DNA from: Amblyornis subalaris
Taxonomy: Eukaryota; Chordata; Aves; Passeriformes; Ptilonorhynchidae
Assembly: GCA_018881555.1 (NCBI GenBank)
Contig: JACAXG010000024.1
Location: 7,120,403-7,184,402 of the forward strand
DNA: 64,000 nt
Direction of reading: 5' to 3'
Shown: piece after piece, positions 36,831-49,158 of the stretch
How positions within the stretch are numbered: position 1 is the first letter of the stretch
Layout of the letters: each line of letters opens with the position of its first letter
Notes under the pieces: model-generated
What the model was told of the DNA's origin: nothing
Databases searched by the model: none
What the model saw: only the letters and a program-made list of their open reading frames with translations
Made by a program: the position numbers and the translations under genes

Positions 36831-39800
36831 ACAGAGCTCCTGAGAGCCCTGACTTCAGTGACACCAACCTGGCAAAAGCTAAACCTATCAGCTTAGTCTA
36901 AACAGCTTGGACCATAGGCCTCTCTCATGCCACTGTGGAACAGCCCCGTGGCACCACGAGGCACTTAGAGCTAACTCCTTTTCTACCTCTTCTAGTGTTT
37001 TGGTTGCAGCGTGGTGCCACAAAGCAAAGCTTCCAGGACTAAATAAGAGCGTAAAAGATGTAGAAGTACTCCATCCTACACTGCTGGGCAGGTCGCAGCA
37101 CACCCTCCCTTGACCATGCCAGCAGCTGCCTTTAGGACTGTGAAAAGGCACAGGAATATATAACCTGTGTGTTTGTGCATGTGCATCCCTGTGTTTAAAG
37201 CCAGCTCAGTTCCCCTGACTGTGGAGGTCAGATGGAGACTGACAGGGATACTTTAAACTGGAATCTTCTGATCCCTCAAAGGCACAGATGCAGCTTCTCC
37301 CCTCAAGGTCTTGCTGGCAGTGTCTTTTGCTCACCTCCAAAGAGACAAGAGGCTTGGCCCTGCCACTACAAAATCTTGCCCCAACAAAATGTGTGGAAGG
37401 GCCACCAGGCATGCAAGGACCAAGGAGTAAAAGCAGGGTACCTCTGCCGTGAGCTGGAGATGGACAGGGCCAAGCAAGCTTGTATCAGAGGCTCTTGGAA
37501 GGAGGGAGAACAGCCCCTGAGCCTGGGAGGAACAGAGGGGGAAGGTCAGTCGTAGGGAGCTGTAGAGGAGCTGGGGCAAGAGGCTGGGCTGCACTGGACA
37601 AAACCTCTCCGCTCAACCTTCTTTGGTGGGGCTGGTTGTTTAAATGGAATTTAAATCTCTGCAGATATGTGAGGAACTTCCTGGCATCACCCAAAGACGT
37701 GCAGTGACAGGGGCAGGGCTGTGCTGGCCAGGGTCATGCACGGGCACAACCAGAGCAGGGACTGAGGTCCTTGATGCCACAGAGAAATTGCCGTGCATGT
37801 GGGCTCATCATTTCTGCAAAGCACCAGTAAATAAGGGAAAGCAAAAAAGGTTACCAAAGATAGGATTTTTGGAGGACAGTTCTGCAAAGCACTAGATGCC
37901 CAGCTACCAGTTTCAGACATAAGCTATACCTTTGTGCTTTCTTCTTGCATGATCCAGAACAGTGAAGTGTATGTCAGTATTTACTACCTCATGAATTCAA
38001 AATAAAGAGTTCGTTGCCTCTCTACTCAAAACCACAAAATTTTGAGGGGAAAAATTACTTTGGAAAATTCCTTTAAGTTGTATGTGTGTGCACTTTCTTA
38101 TCTTGCATGTGGATTTTGTCTTGTAAAGTACATTTTCAAACCTCCCCCTACAAATTTTGAATGCTGAAGATTTTCTTCCTTCTCTTTCATTCCTTTTCTT
38201 CTTTCTTGTTATTTTTCTCCCTCCCTTCTTGCCTTCCCACCCGCCTTCTTATTTCATATGTAATTAAATGATGTATTACTTCTTAATTTTTTTGGTCTAA
38301 GATATATGATGAAACTTGAAAGTAGAAAAATCATCAAGCTATGTTCTGTTACTGTAAAGCATTTTAAACAAAAATAAAGAAAAAATAGAAACTGAAGGGA
38401 CAGAGTTCAAATTCTATGTCAGGTAAGTCCAAACTGATTTACATTTTGGAGGTGTTATGATTGATTTTTTCTTCTCCACTTTAGTTACCTCAGCTGCAGA
38501 GGTGAAGCAAACTTTTCTAAAAATCCAATCCTCTCTATTAGTAATATTTTCACAGGCTCACCATTCCCTCCCTCCTTTTTCAGCATCATTTTCTCCACAG
38601 GGTGACAGGATTACAGCTGTCGTGCCCTTCCAAGTTGTGGTGCACACTCTGTCATCTATGTCATTGTAACTCTCTATCTTGCTGGCAGTAAAAGAGTGAC
38701 ACAAATTGTTTTCCTGCCAGATAAAAATTGTCTAGTAGATTTAGTGCTCATAACCTAATGTGAGGAATAATATTATATGAACAACAGCAGTCAATCTGCT
38801 CATAATGGTATTGTGTCTCCTGGTATTGCTGGGGGATATAAAAAATTGGGTCCAGCTGCTCCAAGCCTGTGGCAGCTCAGCACCTTTCTGAGCAGTTCTG
38901 CACATTTTGGGGCCAGGGCTTACAGTAGTGTGACCACACAGCTGCAAAGCCAGTGGGGTGATGTGAAAACTTAAGCTTGGAAATGGAAAAGGAAATGGAA
39001 ACTCAACTCAACGTAAGTGAGAGTTGTGTGTGCTCAGCAAATGGCATAATGAAAGCCTGGCAGATTAAAAAAAAGCAACATGAGTACAGCTTGTTGCACA
39101 GAATTGCGATTTATCTGCTTTTATTTTCAATAGTTCCAGTGGCATCATAACGTAGGATTTTATAGCCTATTAAATCATGCCTGACGTTTATGGATGTAGT
39201 TTAGAGTGCATGCATTATGGAGAGTTAGTAGCCTCTCTATGGCTGAGCAGCAGTTTCCAGTCACAGGTCTTAGTCCATCCTCACATTCTTTTATAACTTT
39301 AGCTCAGATACTGCCAAATACACTGCAAAGAAAAAGATTTTGGCAAAGAATACAAAAAATAAACAACTTTTCTGTTCCTGTTCAGTTTGGACTGCCCTGA
39401 TCTGAAATGGCCTTTATTTCTGTTGTTGTCTTCGATTCCCAAAGGCAAGTCCAGACCCATAAGGGTTGACTGCAGCTTCTGCAGGCACTGCACAGTCTGC
39501 CACCTCCATCAGAGCAAACAGATTGCCCTCTCCCAGGAAAGAGGTGGTAATCAGTCCAGGTTGCTGATGATTTTCTTTGGTGCATGTAGGGAGTGGCATA
39601 ATTGAGACCGGAAATTTGAGCTGACCCCAATATTAGCTTGGGAAGAGGCGCAGAGGAGCTGGGTGGACCTGTGTGCCAAGGCCTGAGCTGGTTTGTCAGA
39701 CAATGGTGGGATCACCACTGCTGCCTGCCCAGCACGTGGTTCACTGCCCCTTCCCACCCTTGGGTGGACACCAGCTCACCAGAGCCATCCCTGCAGCCGC

Positions 39801-40284
39801 TGCCTAGGAAGGTGAAGGCTCCCTCTAGGGTTGTACCCATGGAGGCAGGCTGAGAGGGCAACCAGGAAGGAGGAGCAGCTTGAACAAGTCATGTCAACCA
39901 TAGCAGAGAGAAAGGGAAGAGCAAGGCAATTGGTGAGGATAAAAAAGGCAGTTGAGAAGAGGACCAGGATTTTTCTTCAGGAGAGGCCTCACCAGCAATT
40001 TCAGCTGGGGAGAGAGAGGGAAAGAGTAATCAGAGAAGTGGCTGGATAGGTGACCTTGACTGGAGGGGAATTCAGGCTCCCTGCCTGTTATCCTTGCAGC
40101 GTGAGAGACTCCTCTGTGTCAGAGGACTATGGCACAGAGACCTTTGTGACCAGGTGGAAGGAAGGCTTTGGCTGCCTGTGGCAGACACTTCTATGTGCCA
40201 GGGCCTGAACCAAGTGCAGATTGCAGTGGTCACAACTACCATTGCAAAAGATAAAGACACGTTTCACTCTTAGATACCATCTTA
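36831..40284. other. Intergenic DNA, no gene recognised
   Basis: This is unique sequence of mixed composition. Apart from the pyrimidine tract near 38.2 kb I find no repeat family or exon I can support. Short open frames here show no domain or conserved motif. Confidence 0.35.
38170..38253 (+). repeat. Polypyrimidine tract
   Basis: About 84 bases are almost all C and T (runs of CTTCCTTCTC, TTTCTTCTTTC and CTCCCTCCCTTC). Simple low-complexity DNA; no acceptor AG with a plausible exon follows it. Confidence 0.65.
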
Positions 40285-40395
40285 CAAGCACTAATTAAGT
40301 TTTTACAACATCCATGTGAGGCAAGCACACAATTACCACTCCTACTTTAAAGCCAAGAGAGGAGGGAGGGTGAGCGGTGTGCTGAAGGCTGGGTG
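40285..40395 (-). repeat. MIR-like SINE fossil
   Basis: Plus-strand order: AAGCACTAATTAAG, TTTTTACAACATCCATGTGAG, GCAAGCACACAATTACCACTC, TTTAAAGCCAAGAGAGGAGG. This fits antisense MIR (AAGCGCTTA, TCACAACAACCCTATGAGG, TA-TATTATCCCCATTTTACAG, GAAACTGAGG). It is decayed. Confidence 0.4.
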
Positions 40396-40934
40396 GTTAC
40401 TCAGTGGCAGTGCCACCATCACCAACCAGGAGCTCCTGGTTCCCAGCCTGGCCCGCAAACCATAGCAGCCTCCCTGCCGAGAGAAGAAAGTGAGCTGATT
40501 TTCAAGTGCTTTGAGGAAAGAAGGAAGGTTAGAAATAGCCTGAGGCTGTTTCTAGAGAAAGTGTCAGGGCTGAAGGAGAATTTCGGAGGAGGGGAGCAGG
40601 AGAGGGGATGCTGGTGAAATAACTGTTGATATGAACGATTAATGAAGGGAAAGGCAGCGACAAATCAGAAGCCAACAACAAGGGAGGAAAATGGGTCAAT
40701 AGAGAAAGTAGATTTTCTTGAGAGGCCTAGGGGAGAGAGGACAGGTAGCAGCAGGAGAGGAAAGAGCAGCAGTGGGGAGAGAGAAAAAAACACAGCAAGA
40801 GTGCACATGGCACTGGTTGAAAGCATCAGGAGACAGACAAAAAATGCCACTGAACGTGGGGTCTTACAGTGCCTGGGCAATTATAAACACACTACTGTCT
40901 CTTCCACAGCAGCTGGAGATCTCAGAGCCCTCCA

Positions 40935-41030
40935 CAGAGCATTATTACCTTTGTGTTACCTATGGGAGAACTGAGGCTCAAAGCAGTGAAACCACTTGCC
41001 TATGGTCACACAACAAGGCTGACACATTAT
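40935..41030 (-). repeat. MIR-like SINE fossil
   Basis: ATTATTACCTTTGTGTTACC, then GGGAGAACTGAGGCTCAAAG, CAGTGAAACCACTTGCC and TATGGTCACACAACAAGG match antisense MIR closely (TTATCCCCATTTTACAG, GGAAACTGAGGCACAGAG, TTAAGTGACTTGCC, CAAGGTCACACAGCAAG). This is the best preserved MIR-like copy in the window. Confidence 0.6.
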
Positions 41031-41470
41031 TCTGGTTTAAACTATTACTATAAATGCAGCTTGACATAGGAGTAGAACAGACAGGCCACACAGTTCTCAG
41101 TGGCATAGGAGAGAAAAAGATGAGATGACTGATGTCAGCAGCCCAAATTTATTTTTTTATAGCTCTAGAATAGCTAATGTTAAGTAAAATGACAGATGGA
41201 AGCTGTGAGCTTTGGATCCTCTATGCTTTAAACTACAAAGTAAGTAATGCTAACAGTCAGACACACCGCTATATGCACAAATACATGTGCACACAACAGT
41301 TCTGATTCTAGCATTAATGTGGTTTGTGCCCTTCAATGATTAATTTCTTCAGTTTTCCAGCTTTCAGCAAAATTAAGGCAAGAGTTTGTACCTACAAAAA
41401 TGGAGACACATGTATATACCAGAAGACTTCCAGAACACCGAATATTGTTACATTCCCAAAGTCCTTAGAC

Positions 41471-41560
41471 ATAGAACAGAATGGAATAGAATGGAATATT
41501 TCAGTTGGAAGGGACCTGCAATTGCCTGGAAGTTGCGTATGACCATTGTCCCGGTGGGGT
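41471..41560 (-). mobile_element. Short CR1 3'-end fragment
   Basis: AGAACAGAATGGAATAGAATGG followed by ATTTCAGTTGGAAGGGACC is the antisense 3' end of an avian CR1 copy with its short ATAGA/GAAT-type terminal repeats. The rest of the element decays after about 60-90 bases. Confidence 0.6.
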
Positions 41561-42774
41561 CATTTGTTTGTGGTAGTTAGGTGCCACAGGAGAGAAACTA
41601 TATGCCTGAGAGCCTGTGGCTGCCACATCAAAAGGAGCATTATCTGAAAAAGTAGAAGCTCAGAAAATAGCTACCAGTGCTACTGATGGATTGCACTGTT
41701 TGAGATAACATAATGGTTTTAGGGCCTAAGAAAGTGAGATGCTTTTGTAAAAGTTCGTCTTCATTTAAAAAACCCCCACCTTTCCTCACCTCTTCTTTTT
41801 CCTTTTCCTCACAAGAAATGAAGAAATGCAGCTATTTTTTACTATAGGTTTAGGAGGACAGAGTAGTAGTAGCAGCTGTGCAGTGCTACCACCCTCTGGC
41901 CACTATCAACAGCACTGTCCTCCATCTGCAGGAGTGCCCTGAGCTCCATCCTCTGCCTCCGACACCTCTGTGAGATAAATGCTGCCTTTCAGTGCACCCA
42001 GTAAAGAGAGACAGTGATTTACACCTTCTGATGCAACTCTACAAGATGCCTGTTTTGGCTGCTAGCTTTTGTAAAGAGATCTCATCTGGGTGAAGGATGC
42101 AAAGGCCAAACACTTCCAAATGTGTTAGTCCTCTGCACATGTGGCCAGTGGGTTCATCTCCTCGTGACTCCATGTAAGGACGCACTCTTTGAAAAAAGAA
42201 GTCCAGTAGGCTCTCTAACACTCCTCAAAAACACACTGCCCCTTCTTTTCCTCTCGTCTATCCTCCTGTCCATAACCATAGTCCATCACCATNACCAAGT
42301 CCATAAATGAGCACATGTTCAAGTGCTCATTTATTTAAGGAACAAAAAACTAACTGGAAAAAACACATCTACTATGCCCACCATTTTGCTATCAAAAATA
42401 TGCTTCCCAAAATTAAAACCAGCAGCTCTTGACACACAATAACTCATTTTTCCTTTTTTTCACCTCCATCCACAAGAGAGATCCTGGCTATCTGCCTAGA
42501 CGAAGAGGAAGCCACAGCAAACTGGCATCTTGCATCACACTCTTCAATGGGCAAAACTGGCATGTCAGGGGCTGTAACAAGGAATGAACTTGAGAGTCAA
42601 AGGAACTGTAGGTTGTACTTTACCTTTGGTTCCTTTCTGAGTACCAACAGGAAATGTGTGTCTTCAGCCGACCATATTTGTGCAAGTAAATCTATTGTGT
42701 CTCGATGCCATAGTTTGACTTCGGGGGTACTGCTCCTTAAGCCGTTTCCTGACATTGATGACCATGATGCCTTA
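41561..42774. other. Intergenic DNA, no gene recognised
   Basis: Unique sequence. No exon, RNA gene or repeat family recognised. Confidence 0.35.
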
Positions 42775-42799
42775 AATAATAATAACAATAATAATAATA

Positions 42800-42831
<32 letters not shown>
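42775..42831 (+). repeat. (AAT)n microsatellite
   Basis: About 19 AAT units with two interruptions (AAC, AAAT). It is followed directly by an A/C-rich simple stretch at 42832-42893 with runs of nine C and ten A, likely polymorphic in length. Confidence 0.9.
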
Positions 42832-42832
<1 letters not shown>

Positions 42833-42893
42833 CAAACCAAACCAAAAACAACAACACCCCACCACCCCCCCCCAAAAAAAAAACCCCAAGCCA

Positions 42894-45800
42894 CAACTTA
42901 ATCATCCAGTATAGAAAATGAAGTTCATCAGTAAAAGATTTCCCATGCTTAGCTTATTTTCTCAGATAATGTGTGTTCCTTTTGGGAGATGGATGCTCTA
43001 TTTCATTTGTTATATTTGATGGAAACTATAACACCTATTTGTAACCAAGATAAGGGATTGGATTCCCTTACTTTAGGATTTTAAATCTCTCACTAGCAGA
43101 GTGGGTAAAGACTTGCATAAGGCTGAATGACTCATCCTTGTACTTCACAGGTAGCTGTGTCTGGCATCAAAACCTGCCAAGAGAGCAGAGGTGAAGAGGG
43201 CATGTTCTAGACGTCTCTGGATACAGCTTCTCATGGATGAATCTCCCCAGACGTAGAGAATCCTTTCTGAAACTTTCTTACAAGCTGGAAAACCTCAAAA
43301 TATCTTTGCAACAGAAATAACATCGTTGTGTGTGGGTTTTTTCCTCAGTCTAGTCTTTACAATACTGCTGTCTCCAAAGATCCTAATTGAACAGTCTGGC
43401 CTCTATATTGTTTATTAAGCCCCAAAACCTTCTAGCTGACCACCAGTCAGCAAGTCTGACCAACATAACATAGAGGAAAGGATGGGAAAAAAAATCAAAA
43501 AGTGTTACGGTTTAAAGATATCAAATCTGTAATGAGGGAAAGTGAGGAAAATCACAAGTTCAGGCTTTCTCCCCGAAAACACTTGCCACCAGCTGTCTCT
43601 ATTTAAAATGCCTTGTTTGATGCCAAATGCCACATTATTTTACAAAGAAAAAAAAGAAGCTGATTGAAAAGTTGCTTCCTAGTTTGTGTGAGACAGAACT
43701 CAAATCACCTAAAACTCTAGAGGTCAGTGCCATGAATGCTTGATGAGTGACAAGACTTTCTGCAGTTTGCTTAAGAAAATTTATTTTTCTGGATATGTAT
43801 GTGTGCTCAAGCAAGAAAGAAAAGCTTCACTCCAAATCAAAATGAAAATCAGAAATTGACTTTTATGAGATTTTTCACCTCTATTCCCAATCAGAATCAA
43901 TCACAGAATCACAGAAGTCTGCTGATGTGGCGTGATGCAGATGGACAGATCCACGTGCCTGACAATTCTATAAAAATATCACTATTACTTGGATGCAGTA
44001 AGCCACAGTGGGTGAAGTGCCCAGCTGGGCAATAGTCCTTCAAATGCCAATGGGCAGCTGATAAAAGAAACAGGAAGAGTTCCTCGGTCCTTCCAAATAG
44101 GCGCATGATTTTAAATCAAAGCTGCCACTTTGCCCACTGCTGATCATAAATTTGCCCAGTGTGCCTGGAGGCATTGGCCAACCCCAGAGTGCCAGACCAA
44201 CCGTCACAGTGGCATCAGCAGTGGTACAACAGTGCCATCCTTACCTCCAGAGTCCAGAGAACACACTGGGATTTAGTGCCTTGCTGGGGGAATTTGCACA
44301 TGTGACTTCCCTTCTCTGTTACAGCTTTCTCACCAAACAGTATTAGAGTAGTGGTAAAGCAGCTCAGCATGTACAGGTTAAAAGTACAGCATGGGAAGTA
44401 GATATTATCACAGAGTAGGAGAAAAGGTTTGTTTTGTCACCTAATTTACCACCCTCAGAGACACAAATTCAGAATGCAGATAAGCCATAATAAAACCAGG
44501 TCACATGATTTGAAAGGTGAATGTTTATATGGATCTGACAGGTGTTAATGATGATTTTCAATTGAAAAAGAAATCCTGGAAGATAAATTGCTTGTTAAAC
44601 AAGTCTAACAGCATTAATGTTTTCTAACAGCATTACTTTCTGGAGCGCAGTGTTGCAATATATAAAGTGTCTTGCTACCTTTATTTAGGAGAAGATCCTT
44701 ATGAATGTGATAATCTTTCAAGGTTCAATTTTATCGTATAATGTGCTGCAACCCATGTTTCCTATGTATGGTTCATAATGAGATTAGTACAGTATAAATC
44801 TTCATGCAATTTAAATAAAGAGTCTCTTGAGTGTCTGCCATTAGAAATATATTGTTCTGTATTTGCCTATAGGCACTGATGTTGCATCCCATAATTGTAA
44901 CATATTTATCTGTGTCATATTACAAGGCATTTGATTTAATTTTAAATGGGAGAATTTAATCTTTTTTTTTGTTTTGACTATGATATAATTTGGTTAATTA
45001 CCATTTGTTGGACTTCTTTTCTATTTGCCATGAAGTCTTTCAGTTAGTATTTCAAAAGTAGCCCATATAGAGTTGCCTTTGGTATAGTATGTGGAGCAGT
45101 CACTGACTCAATACAGAGATCACTGCTGTAACGTCAAATGTATCCCATTAATCTTGCATTTCCAGATTTCAATTGATATAATTTTCTATTCACACAATCT
45201 GAATTATTAATTTCCGTATTAATATTCTTACCTATTTGTTCTAATACTTGGATATTTCCTAAGTTTCCTGACTCTGTGGATTCATTCAGTAGTGGTCAAT
45301 TCTTAATATGGCCAAGCAGAATTCAAAGTAGGAAAAAATCAATACCAAATTCAGATACCCTTTCCTTCCTCAAATAGGGTTTAATTCTGCTCTCACCTTT
45401 ACTGATGGACACCAAGAAAAAAACATTAATTGCACTCAATAGAGCTGGGGGTCCAAATCAGTTGTTCCCCTGTCACTTTGTGGCATTGAAAGGGAAAGAT
45501 CTCTCTCTAGTGACTGGAAGTTTGAATTATTCTCGTCCTATTGCAGGTGTCTGCAATGGGTCAGAGGAACAGGCGAATTACCTCTGTCTCCCCTGACCGT
45601 AGCGGGAGTTTAGGCAATTAGCCAACGTCATGTAAACCTATATTCCAAGCTGTCCCATTTGTGCTTGCAGTGTATTTGCCTCTGCTTCATATTATTGTGG
45701 CATGTTCATCACAGCTCCAAGGCAGCGGAGGACACAGTGCTGTCTGGCTCTCTCCAGTGCAGACAATTACAGAATCTTGGCATCTATTGTAATAAGGCCA

Positions 45801-46912
45801 GTAGCTTAGCACTGAACAATTTTCATCAGCATAAAGCCAGAATAAGCTCAAATAACTTCATCAACCCCTACCTTTGTTGTGATTATCTTGTCCACCCCAA
45901 TATATTTCACAGGACCTGTAGATTTCCCTTGAGAACTCCTGCACCAAGCTCCAACAGTTTGAGGCTCAATGGCACCAACTTCCTCAGAAAATTAATATCC
46001 CTTCTTGGTTCAGAGCCTTTCCAGTGTGAGTTAACCCTTTCACATCCCAGGTAGGAGTGTCCTATAACTCGCCACTCCACTATTAGACACTGTAATAGTA
46101 TCATCTTGATTCCCAGCAACATTCTGCTGGTGAAAGAAACAGGCATATAGATTTTTCATAGAATTCATTGCTAATATTGAATTTACTAGAAATAAACAAG
46201 AACTGCAAAGGCATTGTCTCACATTACAGAATATACTTTGGCTAAGGCACTGCCATGATGGGTTTAACAGTGTTACAAGTCCACCAATCATGATAATGGT
46301 TGATCACTGAAAGGTTTGCTTCCTGTTTGCTCCCCACTTACTTAAAACCAACAAGCTCTAAAATATCACCAGCAAATTTTAGATTGTGACGTTGTTTTGT
46401 CAAAGGAGAGATCCGTGATGAACCTGCCCTTCCCTGCCTCCAGCTGCCTGCTCTCAGTGCTCAAACTCCAGCGTTGCCACTCTGCCTGTGCTGGAGCCAG
46501 ACAAGGTGACACAGCCAAGGGAGAGGAGGAGGAAGAGACCTTCCTCTTTGCCTAACTCTGTGTCCTGACCTTCAGTGCAAGGCCCGGCAGAAGGGAGGGT
46601 GTTTCTTTTCCTCATTGTATGACTGGCATGGGCCCTTGTCACATGAATTGACACTGAGGTTGCTCCTCATCAGATGATGTAGTGTGGGGACATGCCACCT
46701 AACATGTGGCTCAGTCAGCTGTCATTCTGCCTCGCTGCACATCCATGCATCTGTCTCTCTTGGAGTTTTTTTAGTTTTTCTTGTTTTGCCAGAATCAGTA
46801 GTTCCATGCCTTTATCTGCAGCTGTTATTATAATTTATATAAAAGCAAGAACCAAGCTTCTCATGTAATTACTAGGCTGTAGAAACTGAGGCTTGAAGAA
46901 AAGTAAATAACC
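42894..46912. other. Intergenic AT-rich DNA, no gene recognised
   Basis: Unique sequence. The part from about 44.5 to 45.3 kb is unusually AT-rich and repeat-free (see the candidate block). No protein-coding exon or RNA gene recognised. Confidence 0.35.
44490..45260. other. Candidate conserved non-coding block upstream of ETV6
   Basis: About 770 bp of repeat-free AT-rich DNA with many ATTA/TAAT cores, TTAATTACC, CAATTGAT and ATGCAATTTAAAT motifs and almost no CpG. The texture resembles conserved developmental enhancers. No alignment was available; this is a pointer, not a demonstrated element. Confidence 0.18.
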
Positions 46913-47575
46913 GTGGCAACAGTTGGCAACCGTGGCAGAATCGTGAGACAGCAGTGTCCCCTGGGGCCAAGAAGCCCAGTGGTGTCCTGGAGTGCATCAA
47001 GAAGAGCAGTGCCAACAGGTCAGAGAGATGATCCTGCCCCTCTGCTCAGCCCTATGAGGCATGTCTGGAGTGCTGTGTCCAGTTCTGGGCTCCACAGGAC
47101 AGGAGGGACATGGAGCTCCTGCAGTGGGACCAGCGGAGGTTGCGGAAATGATGAAAGGACTGGAGCACCTCTCTGACAAGGAAAGGCTGAGGCAGCTGGG
47201 GCTGTTCAGCCTCGAGAGGAGACACAGCTGAGAGGGGCCCTCATCCCTGTCTGTCCCTGTCTGCAGGGAGGGCTCAGAGCAGGGACCAGACTCTGCTCCA
47301 TGGGGACCAGCAATGGCACAAGAGGAACGGACAGGAACTGATGCCCAGGAAGTTCCACCTGAACATGAGGAAGAACTTCTTCCTGTGCAGTGACTGAGCA
47401 CTGGAACAGATTGTCCAGAGAACGTGTGGAGTCTCCCTCACTGGGGATATTCCAGAACCATCTGGACACAATCNTGTGCCATGTGCTCTGGGATGACCCT
47501 GTTGGAGCAGGGAGGTGGGACCAGATGACCCACTGTGGTCCCTTCCAACCTGACCCATCCTGTGATCCTGTGAAA
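46913..47575 (+). mobile_element. CR1 LINE 3' fragment
   Basis: Sense CR1 landmarks appear in order: TGTCCAGTTCTGGGCTCCAC, GGACTGGAGCACCTCTCTGAC, GGGGCTGTTCAGCCTCGAGA, GAAGTTCCACCTGAACATGAGG, AGGAAGAACTTCTTCCTG, AGCACTGGAACAGATTG, GGTCCCTTCCAACCTGACCC and a TCCTGTGATCCTGTGAAA terminus. Remnants of the reverse-transcriptase C-terminus (VQFWAPQDRRDMELL) can be read, broken by stops. It is 5'-truncated and inactive. Confidence 0.92.
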
Positions 47576-48317
47576 ACCTTAGGGGGTTGGGGTTTTTTTA
47601 TTTTCTGACTCCTCATCTAAACCAATTGCAAATTCTCTGAAGCAATGCTTCTTGAGCACAGACAGTTCATTTTTCCCTAGAGAGAAAAGGTACACATGCC
47701 CAGGAGGACCAGCTGAGACTGCCAAAAGTGGCAAAGGAGTGGGACAGTTTAGGTGGTGAACTTAGGGGGATCTGTGCCCAAATAAGATCAGATAGGCAGG
47801 GCTGAGGAGCTACTCTGCATGTGACTCGTCCTTGGCTGGAAAAGGCAGATGCTAAAGAGACTTTGCTAATTTCCCCTGCCTGGAAACCTGTAATGAGCTC
47901 AGAGCAGAACATGTGTTAGTTTTTCCTAAGCTAGAAAGGGCTGAAAGCCAAGAGACATGTTTCAGGGCCAATTTGCTGACCTGTCTACACTGTAGGAGAA
48001 AGTCTAAGCCCCGGAGAAAGCCTAGTGTGCTCTGTCTGTGAGCAGAGAAAGCTGGCAAGTGTCACTGGGAGCCCAAGGGTGACACAGCTTTTGGGACAGG
48101 AGAAAGGTTTGTTCCCTTCATTCATGGAAATGTTCACAAAGAACTCCGGTTGATCATATCACATACATTCAGTACTGCAAAAGTCTATGTTTTTCCATGG
48201 ATGGGATGCTAAAAAATATGCTACCATGGCATGTGGCACAAGTCATGAGGGAGACTGCAGGATGCAAAGCCTTCCTGCCCACTGACAGGCAGAAACAACC
48301 CGCATCTGGACAGTGCC
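47576..48317. other. Unassigned sequence between CR1 and an LTR
   Basis: No recognised exon or repeat. An imperfect inverted repeat near 48058-48083 (GTGTCAC...GTGACAC) might mark an alternative 5' edge of the downstream LTR. Confidence 0.3.
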
Positions 48318-49158
48318 TGTCACGGTGGGACATTTAGAGATGGCCAGGGCACTGCAGGTAATGGAGGTGCTGCAACCTTGTTATTGTAGTGATTTAAATC
48401 TTGGGATTAAATCTTCCCTTTTGCAGCAAGGTTAATCATCCAGTGCTGTAAAACCCCAGAAGGTAAGGGGCTAATGTGTATGTCTCAAACACTGATAACC
48501 AGATGGCTGTGGAGCCAACCAAGGACTGTTGGAAATAACAGACAGTAACACGCTGTGGGAAAGAACAAGGCGTGGCTGGGGAAGGGGGCTATGTGGAGGT
48601 AGGGCAGCACTTCTCTGGGACAAACACCCTTGTTCTAGTTCCTGGAGATCAGCATAACACAGGGCAAGCACAGGGATGAGGCCAAGAAGTGGGCATGGAG
48701 TGTAGAGGGGATCAAGACCACTCAAGACCCCCTAAGCCCTCCTACCCATTTCAAGAAAGGTCTGAAAGAATGAACTGTGCATGAGAACTAATTTGCATAG
48801 AAAATGAGAAACCCATCTTCAGGGCAGGGAATACTATCTATAAAAAGGTACCCCCACAAAGCCCAGGCTCATGCCCCAAGATCCTGGACATCCCATGGGC
48901 TGGACCGACACCGGGACAAGGACTGGAGATCTCTTTTTCTCTCTTTCTTCCTTTTCATCTTACTCCTTTATCCAAACCCCGCTGCCCTGTGCTTACATAG
49001 TAGATCAGCAACTAACCGACCAATTTCCACGCCAAGTGTGTAATTTACTAATAAAGCTTTGTGAGTTTTTGCAGACCCGCTGACTTTTGTTGTTCCTTTC
49101 AACCATGAGCATCTACAAATCTTGGGTGCTCCCTTCCCCTTAAGGTTGGGATGTCACA
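48318..49158 (+). mobile_element. ERVL-type LTR, probably solo
   Basis: The 3' edge is clear: GGTTGGGATGTCACA resembles the terminus of avian ERVL LTRs and ends in CA. Inside, an octamer ATTTGCAT (48791-48798) lies about 45 bp upstream of a TATA box TCTATAAAAAGG (48837-48848), and a polyadenylation signal AATAAAGC is near 49050, giving U3-R-U5 order on the plus strand. The 5' edge is placed at TGTCACGG but is uncertain, and I see no exact 5-bp target duplication. No primer-binding site or gag-pol sequence follows, so it is likely a solo LTR. Frames inside it are not genes. Confidence 0.65.

Noticed and set aside
43894..43918. CR1 3' terminus (TCACAGAATCACAGAA)
   Set aside because: Only this simple phrase matches; neighbouring sequence shows no further CR1 landmark in either orientation.
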